From the NCBI GenBank assembly GCA_013204355.1, contig JABMOA010000021.1, forward strand, positions 1 through 7,357: 7,357 bases of DNA, read 5' to 3'. Both the position numbers and the translations under genes were made by a program. The number at the start of each line of letters is the position of its first letter. The first letter of the stretch is position 1. The notes under the pieces were generated by a model. The model made no database searches. It was given only the letters and a program-made list of their open reading frames with translations, and had not been told where the DNA came from. The stretch comes from Candidatus Woesearchaeota archaeon. GTDB lineage: Archaea > Nanobdellota > Nanobdellia > Woesearchaeales > GW2011-AR9. Positions 1-6,263 of the stretch are shown in pieces.

Positions 1-341
1 CAATTAGATTGAATCCCTATTGAAGAAGAAGAAGAAGAAGAAGAAAAATCAGATTCATTCACAGGTAGAGATATTTCATTGATACCATTTCCAATAATTT
101 TTTCTGAAGTATTTTCATTTGAGTCTGTTAAGTCTAAAGTATTTTTTAATGAAGAGGGAGGTATTGATACATTCTCTGTAGAAGTTATTTCATTTACGGA
201 ATTATTTAGATCTAACTCTATTCCAATCACTGCACCGGTAATTAAGGAATGATCTGCAAAATTTAATCCAACGAAAATAAATAACATAAAAGCAAGTACA
301 AAAACAACTATTCCTATTTTCTCTTTTTTATTTGTGTTCAT
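1..341 (-). CDS. Partial surface protein, paralogue of the upstream giant protein (N-terminal 113 residues)
   Basis: The frame opens at ATG 341-339 and runs off the window start without a stop, so only the N-terminus is visible. Residues 1-7 are polar and basic (MNTNKKE), about 8-28 form one hydrophobic membrane segment, and 35-40 read TGAVIG. The rest is an Asn/Ser/Thr/Glu-rich linker with several N-X-S/T sequons and a run of eight Ser near the edge. The first 47 residues align almost without gaps to the start of the giant protein encoded just upstream (shared K-x-E-x-IG, AFM, GL-x-F, TGAVIGI, LD-x-x-N), so the two are paralogues at least at this end. Only 12 bases separate its start from the upstream stop, with no room for a promoter, which implies co-transcription; no strong Shine-Dalgarno is visible. 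I infer an N-terminally anchored protein with the bulk outside the cell. The function of the missing part cannot be told. Confidence 0.85.
   Translation of the reverse strand, partial: MNTNKKEKIGIVVFVLAFMLFIFVGLNFADHSLITGAVIGIELDLNNSVNEITSTENVSIPPSSLKNTLDLTDSNENTSEKIIGNGINEISLPVNESDFSSSSSSSSIGIQSN
22..45. repeat. (GAA)8 trinucleotide microsatellite encoding a Ser run
   Basis: Eight perfect GAA units on the plus strand read as TTC/TCT on the coding minus strand and give eight consecutive Ser (seven TCT plus TCA) in the linker of the partial surface protein. Slippage in whole units would change the linker length without shifting the frame. Confidence 0.9.
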
Positions 342-353
342 TTATTATTTATC

Positions 354-3300
354 TCATTTGAAATTAACATCAAAACCCTTATCAACAATCGCATCTTGAC
401 CCTTATATACTTTCATGACAATATCATATTCACCTTTAATATACTCGTAGAGATATTGTTGTGCGAAGATGAAGACTTGATCTGATTTTAAGTAATAAGG
501 ACCATATACATCAGCAAAGGAGGTATGACGGTCTTTATTGAAGTTGATCTCAAGATAATAGACTGTATCATCATTAGGTAATTGAGAAACAACACCACCA
601 GTTAAGGTATTTTCATATCTTACTGTTACTAATTGAGGATCTTGAGAGACAACTAATCTTTCTTTATCATCTCCAAAGATTGATGATAATATTGGGAAGT
701 TATTTACTGATTTCTTAAAAACTTTTAATACTTCTTGAACAGTACCAGATTCGGATTGATCTAATTGAATCTGGCTTGCTTTTTCCCCTGAAACAATGAT
801 GGTGTAAAGATCAAGCGTTTTTGTCTCAGTGTCAAGATCTACAGCTGTTCCTGTGAATACTTGGGAATTGATTGTGATTTCCTGTTCTTTAACTGTTTCA
901 CCGGAAGATGCAAATTGAATTTTAATTTGTCGAGGCACAGATAAGCCGGATTTGATTTCTATAGTTTTATCTAATGTCTGACCTGGTTCTAAAGTTATTT
1001 CTTCAGGGTTAACAATTTCTGCTTTCAATAATCTTCCAGAGATTGGATTTGGAGATAAATAAATGGGTACAATTTTGGCAGCTAATGAATCTTTTCCACC
1101 GAGCGTTTTTGTTGTGACTAAGAAGAAAGGATCGTCAATATCTTGGAAGAGTTCTGGATTAAGTAACATGCGTTTAGTTCCTGTGTTGGATAATGTCACT
1201 TTAACTTTGGTGATGTCTCCATCTTCTAACGTTTGAAAATTTGCATTGAGATATTTTTTGATATTATCAGGATCATAAAAAGATGAAGATACGGCTGCAG
1301 GAGCAGCAGCAGAAGGAGCGGCAGCAGGAGGAGCAGAACCACTAGAAGCAGACGCGGATGTTGTTGATGATGTTGTGGAAGTTCCCGTACCTACATCTAT
1401 TTCTGTAACACAAGCTTGAAATACTGGTCCAAAATCATTAATAGTATCTCCTGGTCTGAAAAGTGTTGTTTGTGTCTCATTAAATGGCCAATCATTTTTT
1501 CCAGAAGATTTAGCATCGGCAAAACCGTCACTATTGGAATCAGCTCCTTTATTACAATAATCTTCCCAGTTATTTCCTTGAGGATATCCACTAACAGTTG
1601 TATTCCACTCATAATTATTATTTGGTAAGAATGTACTAATATCAACATAAATTCCTCCAATGTTTTTGAAGGTGTTATGATAAAAAGAAGTATTATAATG
1701 AGACGAACCAGGTGAGATTTTAATTGAACTATATGTATCATTCCAGGTGTTATTTCTAAAAACCGTATGAAATGAATCAGTAATAATGCTTGCCCAAAAA
1801 GCAACTTGACTTCCAATTTCATTACCAATTGCGAGAGATTCATTGCAACTATCAAAGTTTGCTCTCTCCCATGTTGAATTTGCAACAGTTACTAATCTGC
1901 TATTCGTACATTCAAAGATACTTGTGTATGCTGAATTATTTTCAACAGTAACATTTGTGGAGTTTGTAATTTGTACAGCAAAAGTAGTGTCACCAAAAAT
2001 ACAAGAATTTATTGTGACATTATCTCTTGAGTCAATAACTAAAAGTTCAGAAACTCCTGTAGCTGGATTGATTGTAGTGTCATCACAAGTTAATGTAACA
2101 TCATTACTAGAAATATTAAGATCACCTGTATATGTCCCAGGACATAATGTGGTGTCGCTTGAAATTTGTAATCCTGGACTTGGTCCAGTACAATCCAGAT
2201 CTAATGATAATTGAACAACAGTATTATTTGTTGTTGTTAAATTAATAGATGTTTCATTCGTAACATTAACACCTTGGTATGTAAAATAAACACTGATATT
2301 ATGTGGTGTAATATAAAATACGTCTGTACTATTTTTTTTCCATTCTGCTAATTCTAATCTATAAGTTCCATCAGACCCACTTACAGCACTTTGATCTAAA
2401 GTTGTACTATCATTAAAAAATGCTTGAATTTGTGCATTTGGTAGCGCAACACCACTTGCTAAAGTTACATTAACATCTACATACCATCGTAGATATACTG
2501 AAGCGTCTCCTGTAATTGAAACATTTTCAGGTTCAATAGAAATATTTACCAAAGAGTTATTTGTTGCACCATCATTTTCTGAGACAACTGCAAAATTGGA
2601 ATTATTATCCAACACACTATCATAAATAGTGTTGTTATTTGACCTATTAAATACAATCCCATAACTATTATTGATAATTGTAAGATTTCTAAATATAGAA
2701 TGATTTGTTGTATGAAGAAATAAACCACTGGTGAAATTATCTATTTGTAAATTTTCTATTTGCATACTCCTTGTATTGGTAAGATTTATACCATCACCAT
2801 TATTAGCTCCAGTAAGATTAAATCCTTGACCAAAAATAGTATGTCCCTCTCCAAGAAAATGAAGTCCTGCTGTTGTACAAAGGTAATTATTACCTATTTG
2901 TAAACTCGACGTGAAAGAACTTCCACAATTGACAGCATCAATGGTAATATTAAGTTCACTTTCTGTTAAATTACGCAAATCAATTGTAGATGTATTATAG
3001 GTATAATTATTCAAAGAACCAATAATAGTTGATGGACTAACAATATAATTAATTTTATTATTGTGATAATAAGGCATGACAGCTAAAGTTAAAAGACCCG
3101 TAGAATCTGTGGTGCCGTTTACATCAGCTGTACCTAAAACATCTTTAGCTTGAACGGATACTGCATTGATAGGTATCCCATTACTATCGCTAACATTAAT
3201 TGAAAGAAGAGTTCTATAATAGACATATTGTGTGGACCCTACTTCTAATAACGAACGATTAATAGATGAATTATAAATTGTTACATTCCCATAGTTAGGA

Positions 3301-6017
3301 CCAGAGTCTGATTGAACATCATATGTATTTCCTGTGAAATTAGTATGCCAAATCTCTGCATTTTCAACTTGACTATTCATTTGAAACGCTTTTGTATTTT
3401 GTTCTAAAGTATCACTGGTAATGTTTCCAGAATTAAATGCGCCAATGTTATATCCTATACTTGCATTGTAAATGTAATTACCTGTGTAAAGATAGTCTTG
3501 ACCTACATGTGAATAGGGATAAATTCCTGTCCCATTATCAGCTTGGGTCACATTATTATTTGTAATATTTCCAGAATAATTTCCTACTGAGATATCTGGG
3601 TCAACATTAATAATGCCAGAAATACTATTAATTGATGTAATTAAATTATTATCTATATGTCCCTTGTCCACCCTAATTAAATATATACCAGCTGTTGAAT
3701 CAACTGCATTTCCTGAGAGATTGTAAAGATAATTATTTGTGATTGATGTTACATTACTATCCCAAACATTAATCCCCCAAAAACTAGTATTGGAGATATT
3801 ATTATTTTCAATTGTAATGTTAACACTATCATAGATTGTAATTCCTTCTGTGTGGTTGAAGAAAACAGAATTATTTACAACAATATTTGTCACATTTCTA
3901 AAATAAGTTCCATTTGTAAAGTTTGCAAAATTACAATCTTGAATCGTAATATTATTGAGATTTTCAATCAGTAAACCGTTACTTCCTGTACCTGAAATTG
4001 TTGCATCATTACAATCTAAAGTTAAATCATTTCCCGTTATGTTCAAACCAATTCCCGTACAACTTGAAATGTTAGAAGTTAACGTAATACTTGATGAAAT
4101 TGTGTCATCACAGGTATAATCTGAAATTGTGATTGATTGATTCGCTGCGGTGTTATTAGCACTTCCATCTCCTATGAATACTTCACAAGTCCAATTATCA
4201 TTTCTGTTTGTTGTTAATGATGAAATTATTGCAACATTATTCAACGTATTATTTGTTATTTCTGTGGTTCCTGACTGATACGATGTGCTTCCATTATACC
4301 ACGTCCAATAAGCTGCAAGTAATGACTGTTCTCCATCAGTTCCATTCACCCAACAATTTAGAGTATCATCTGTAAGATTATTTGTTGATGATGAATTTAC
4401 CGTATGTTGAGACGTTGTGGGATTAGTATTTGAGAAACTTGTAGAGAGATTTAATCCATAACTACTAAAAGAGGAAATATTAAAAGTATATCTTCCAAGA
4501 CCAAACGTTGTGAGATTACATCCTAAGCCTAAACAGTCAATGCCATTATCATATAAATCATTAAGGTCAGTTGAAACATTTCCTAATTTGTAAATATGTG
4601 ATGCAGGTTCATACACATCATATAATGTTAATAAAGTAGTTGTGTTTAAAGTTGTATCTGATAAACTAAAATTTGATAAATTTACAGCTATTGAGAGGTT
4701 ATCTATAAAGAATGTATGATTTAATCCAAGAGTACCATTAACAGAAACATTAATTTTAGATTGACTCCATTCAATTTTCCCAAAAGAATTGTTGTAAATC
4801 AAATAATTTTTATCCGTAGAACTAGATAAATCTTCTATTTCTTGATTACTATCATTGTAATTTGTGAGATTATTATTTATTAAATAATTTAAATTTGCAC
4901 CATTTTCAAACCCAATACCAGTACCATTATAAACAATAATTTCATTATTTTCCAAAGTAGAATTTCCTAAATTCAAACGAATCACATAACTATTCGTATA
5001 ATCACTTGCTTGATAAAAATAATTGTTTGAAATGGTGGTATTTTCTCCAGGATAACTAATTGCAGAGAACCCATCATCATATACATAAAAAGAATTATTA
5101 TTAAAAATGGTATGAGCCGCTGGATTAAGTACTAAACGATCACCTGGTCCCCCATATATAGACAAAATATTATTCTCAACTGTTGCTGCACCATCTAGAT
5201 TTAGAACATTATGTAAATAAGAGGTTACATTATTTCCAGAAATATTTGTATTATTTGCAGTTGCAAAAATATAAATTGGATAACCACCATCTCCATAGTC
5301 AACAATTGTGTTATTGAATATAGTGGTGTCGGCTGAATTTCTAACATAAATACCTTCAGCACCTAAAGTAGCTCCTTCTTCTATTACACAATTTTTTATT
5401 GTAACATTATCAAAACCATTAATGTCAACCCCATAACCTGCTGAAATGTTAGAATGGTTCACCAAAAAACCATCACAATCTAAAGTAATATGACTTGCAT
5501 TGATGAAGAAACAAGTACTTTCATTACTAACATCTGCAGTCAGTGTTAAATCTGCAGTTACATTTCCACAAGTTGATGAAGTAGCTTCTCCTACAATGCC
5601 AAAATTCTGTGATTTAAAAGTATTAGTAGGAATGATGACTTCTGTTGTAGGAGCAAAGGTTTCTTCTGGTGAATCTAGTAATAACTGAGTTTCTTCTATA
5701 ATTGGTTCTGAGATTAATGGTTCTTCTACCAAAGATTCTTTTGAATCTGAAATTACCTCATGAGGTAATTCTATTATAGTCTCCTCAGTTTCATCAGGGG
5801 ATATATTTTCTAGGACCATTTCTGTTTCAGAATTATTTTCAATCAAAGGTTCAAGTAATGTTGAATTTATAACATTATCTACATCTAATCCAATCCCAAT
5901 CACTGCCCCAGTCAAAGTAGAATTCTCTGAGAAATATAAACCTGCAAAGCCCATAAAAGCAATTACTAGAAAAAACACCACCACTAGTCCTATCTCCTCT
6001 CTTTTACTTACGTACAT
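354..6017 (-). CDS. Giant membrane-anchored surface protein with four NosD-like parallel beta-helix domains
   Basis: Start ATG 6017-6015, stop TGA 356-354, 1887 residues. Seen in order: hydrophobic anchor about 9-29; TGAVIG at 36-41; Glu/Pro-rich linker 50-135; beta-helix 1 about 150-410; a stalk-like module 413-523 starting GKIEWSQS with Cys495/Cys500; an Ig-like domain 528-632 (Cys555, YWTWYNG, Cys611); beta-helix 2 about 636-925; a carboxypeptidase-regulatory-like sandwich 930-1027; beta-helix 3 about 1031-1160; a second sandwich 1173-1275; beta-helix 4 about 1276-1480; a D-x-N-x-DG-x-x-D loop at 1493-1501; a Ser/Ala/Pro linker 1541-1580; and a C-terminal beta-rich region to 1887. Helix rungs show the repeated I/V-x-NN-x-I/F pattern of PbH1 repeats. 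All 22 Cys lie at 150-1536. I counted about 100 N-X-S/T sequons, all before residue 1514. There is no C-terminal membrane segment, so I infer an N-in/C-out anchored glycoprotein. A role in attachment, carbohydrate binding or the cell envelope is possible; no catalytic site is evident. Confidence 0.93.
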   Translation of the reverse strand: MYVSKREEIGLVVVFFLVIAFMGFAGLYFSENSTLTGAVIGIGLDVDNVINSTLLEPLIENNSETEMVLENISPDETEETIIELPHEVISDSKESLVEEPLISEPIIEETQLLLDSPEETFAPTTEVIIPTNTFKSQNFGIVGEATSSTCGNVTADLTLTADVSNESTCFFINASHITLDCDGFLVNHSNISAGYGVDINGFDNVTIKNCVIEEGATLGAEGIYVRNSADTTIFNNTIVDYGDGGYPIYIFATANNTNISGNNVTSYLHNVLNLDGAATVENNILSIYGGPGDRLVLNPAAHTIFNNNSFYVYDDGFSAISYPGENTTISNNYFYQASDYTNSYVIRLNLGNSTLENNEIIVYNGTGIGFENGANLNYLINNNLTNYNDSNQEIEDLSSSTDKNYLIYNNSFGKIEWSQSKINVSVNGTLGLNHTFFIDNLSIAVNLSNFSLSDTTLNTTTLLTLYDVYEPASHIYKLGNVSTDLNDLYDNGIDCLGLGCNLTTFGLGRYTFNISSFSSYGLNLSTSFSNTNPTTSQHTVNSSSTNNLTDDTLNCWVNGTDGEQSLLAAYWTWYNGSTSYQSGTTEITNNTLNNVAIISSLTTNRNDNWTCEVFIGDGSANNTAANQSITISDYTCDDTISSSITLTSNISSCTGIGLNITGNDLTLDCNDATISGTGSNGLLIENLNNITIQDCNFANFTNGTYFRNVTNIVVNNSVFFNHTEGITIYDSVNITIENNNISNTSFWGINVWDSNVTSITNNYLYNLSGNAVDSTAGIYLIRVDKGHIDNNLITSINSISGIINVDPDISVGNYSGNITNNNVTQADNGTGIYPYSHVGQDYLYTGNYIYNASIGYNIGAFNSGNITSDTLEQNTKAFQMNSQVENAEIWHTNFTGNTYDVQSDSGPNYGNVTIYNSSINRSLLEVGSTQYVYYRTLLSINVSDSNGIPINAVSVQAKDVLGTADVNGTTDSTGLLTLAVMPYYHNNKINYIVSPSTIIGSLNNYTYNTSTIDLRNLTESELNITIDAVNCGSSFTSSLQIGNNYLCTTAGLHFLGEGHTIFGQGFNLTGANNGDGINLTNTRSMQIENLQIDNFTSGLFLHTTNHSIFRNLTIINNSYGIVFNRSNNNTIYDSVLDNNSNFAVVSENDGATNNSLVNISIEPENVSITGDASVYLRWYVDVNVTLASGVALPNAQIQAFFNDSTTLDQSAVSGSDGTYRLELAEWKKNSTDVFYITPHNISVYFTYQGVNVTNETSINLTTTNNTVVQLSLDLDCTGPSPGLQISSDTTLCPGTYTGDLNISSNDVTLTCDDTTINPATGVSELLVIDSRDNVTINSCIFGDTTFAVQITNSTNVTVENNSAYTSIFECTNSRLVTVANSTWERANFDSCNESLAIGNEIGSQVAFWASIITDSFHTVFRNNTWNDTYSSIKISPGSSHYNTSFYHNTFKNIGGIYVDISTFLPNNNYEWNTTVSGYPQGNNWEDYCNKGADSNSDGFADAKSSGKNDWPFNETQTTLFRPGDTINDFGPVFQACVTEIDVGTGTSTTSSTTSASASSGSAPPAAAPSAAAPAAVSSSFYDPDNIKKYLNANFQTLEDGDITKVKVTLSNTGTKRMLLNPELFQDIDDPFFLVTTKTLGGKDSLAAKIVPIYLSPNPISGRLLKAEIVNPEEITLEPGQTLDKTIEIKSGLSVPRQIKIQFASSGETVKEQEITINSQVFTGTAVDLDTETKTLDLYTIIVSGEKASQIQLDQSESGTVQEVLKVFKKSVNNFPILSSIFGDDKERLVVSQDPQLVTVRYENTLTGGVVSQLPNDDTVYYLEINFNKDRHTSFADVYGPYYLKSDQVFIFAQQYLYEYIKGEYDIVMKVYKGQDAIVDKGFDVNFK
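1278..1397 (-). repeat. Low-complexity Thr/Ser then Ala/Pro linker segment of the giant surface protein
   Basis: Residues 1541-1580 are almost only Gly, Thr, Ser, Ala, Pro and Val. The DNA has GCA/GGA-type imperfect triplet repeats and is visibly richer in G and C than the flanking gene. This is a typical flexible interdomain linker and possibly O-glycosylated. It divides the sequon-rich, Cys-containing beta-helix part from the sequon-free C-terminal part. Confidence 0.8.
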
Positions 6018-6044
6018 TAAGCTAATTATATGAAAGTTTTAGTA

Positions 6045-6052
6045 TTTATAAA
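6045..6052 (-). promoter_or_regulatory. TATA box for the giant surface protein gene
   Basis: TTTATAAA, preceded on the minus strand by TATAAAGC. Its centre lies about 31 bases upstream of the ATG at 6017. With the usual archaeal spacing of about 25 from TATA to transcription start, the mRNA would carry only about five untranslated bases. No Shine-Dalgarno precedes the start, which agrees with leaderless or near-leaderless translation. Confidence 0.65.
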
Positions 6053-6100
6053 GCTTTATAGAAATAGAATTTTTTGAGGTCTTTAATATCCTTTAATCAT

Positions 6101-6117
6101 CGGAAACCTTTATAAAT
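6101..6117 (+). promoter_or_regulatory. BRE/TATA promoter for rpl11
   Basis: CGGAAACC followed directly by TTTATAAAT gives a purine-rich BRE-like element next to a consensus archaeal TATA box (core 6109-6116). The expected transcription start is about 6137-6140, which would leave an L11 leader of about 125 bases. That is long for an archaeal gene with a leaderless neighbour. A weaker TATA-like TTTATAAT at 6180-6187 could give a start near 6210 instead. Confidence 0.65.
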
Positions 6118-6149
6118 ACTTCTCATTCTAACAAGATGTTACGCACACA

Positions 6150-6178
6150 TAAGGTTTATTGATGCAAAAATAACCTTA
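6150..6178 (+). promoter_or_regulatory. Leader hairpin upstream of rpl11
   Basis: TAAGGTT (6150-6156) and AACCTTA (6172-6178) are perfect inverted repeats that can form a 7-bp stem with a 15-base loop. It lies inside the predicted L11 5' leader, just ahead of the AGGAGG element. No following T-run makes it a terminator. A regulatory role is inferred only from its position. Confidence 0.4.
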
Positions 6179-6190
6179 ATTTATAATAAT

Positions 6191-6196
6191 AGGAGG
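6191..6196 (+). promoter_or_regulatory. Shine-Dalgarno AGGAGG, displaced from the rpl11 start
   Basis: This is a perfect match to the anti-SD of 16S rRNA but lies 66 bases before the L11 ATG, too far to serve it directly. It sits 5 bases before a GTG (6202) that opens a four-codon frame ending in TGA, which overlaps the ATG (6213) of a 14-codon frame. The L11 start itself has only AAAG a few bases upstream. Confidence 0.6.
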
Positions 6197-6212
6197 AAAA
6201 AGTGATCATATT

Positions 6213-6257
6213 ATGACTAAGCAAAGCGCATGTCATCGTTTGATTAAACTTTATTAA
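6213..6257 (+). CDS. Putative 14-residue leader peptide upstream of rpl11
   Basis: ATG 6213 to TAA 6255-6257 encodes MTKQSACHRLIKLY. It follows the only good Shine-Dalgarno of the region, with 16 bases between SD and ATG, longer than ideal. A GTG four-codon frame (6202-6216) sits at ideal SD spacing, and its TGA overlaps this ATG as ATGA, so the two could be translationally coupled. The TAA lies inside an inverted repeat that also contains the first base of the L11 start, 5 bases before L11. I infer a possible upstream ORF that opens this hairpin for L11 translation. Such a short frame can occur by chance, so this is a weak gene call. Confidence 0.3.
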   Translation: MTKQSACHRLIKLY

Positions 6258-6263
6258 AGTTTA
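6245..6263 (+). promoter_or_regulatory. Hairpin abutting the rpl11 start codon
   Basis: TAAACTTT, loop ATT, AAAGTTTA: a perfect 8-bp inverted repeat whose last base is the A of the L11 ATG. It has only one G-C pair, so it is weak unless stabilised by protein or by low growth temperature. It also contains the stop codon of the upstream mini-ORF. Confidence 0.4.

Noticed and set aside
1..40. Class III (prepilin-like) signal peptide on the two surface proteins
   Set aside because: The basic N-termini before the hydrophobic stretch lack the usual [KR][GA] cleavage context; a plain membrane anchor explains them better.
22..45. (GAA)8 as an on/off phase-variation switch
   Set aside because: Unit changes are multiples of three and keep the frame, so only the Ser number would vary.
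1397..2214. Open frames of 60-162 codons overlapping the giant gene in other frames (1397-1885 minus, 1416-1628 plus, 1843-2214 plus; similarly 2546-2728 minus and 5500-5688 plus)
   Set aside because: They lie fully inside the well-supported surface protein frame, show no domain pattern or promoter, and have compositions expected from shadow frames.
1..6017. Recurrent AAT/ATT-rich short motifs as a CRISPR or DNA repeat array
   Set aside because: They have no constant length or spacing; they are Asn/Ile codons of beta-helix rungs.
6136..6162. An 8-codon frame (MLRTHKVY) near the predicted rpl11 transcription start, and a 3-codon frame overlapping its stop
   Set aside because: Too short, with no Shine-Dalgarno; it could only be translated leaderless if transcription starts exactly at 6136, which is unproven.
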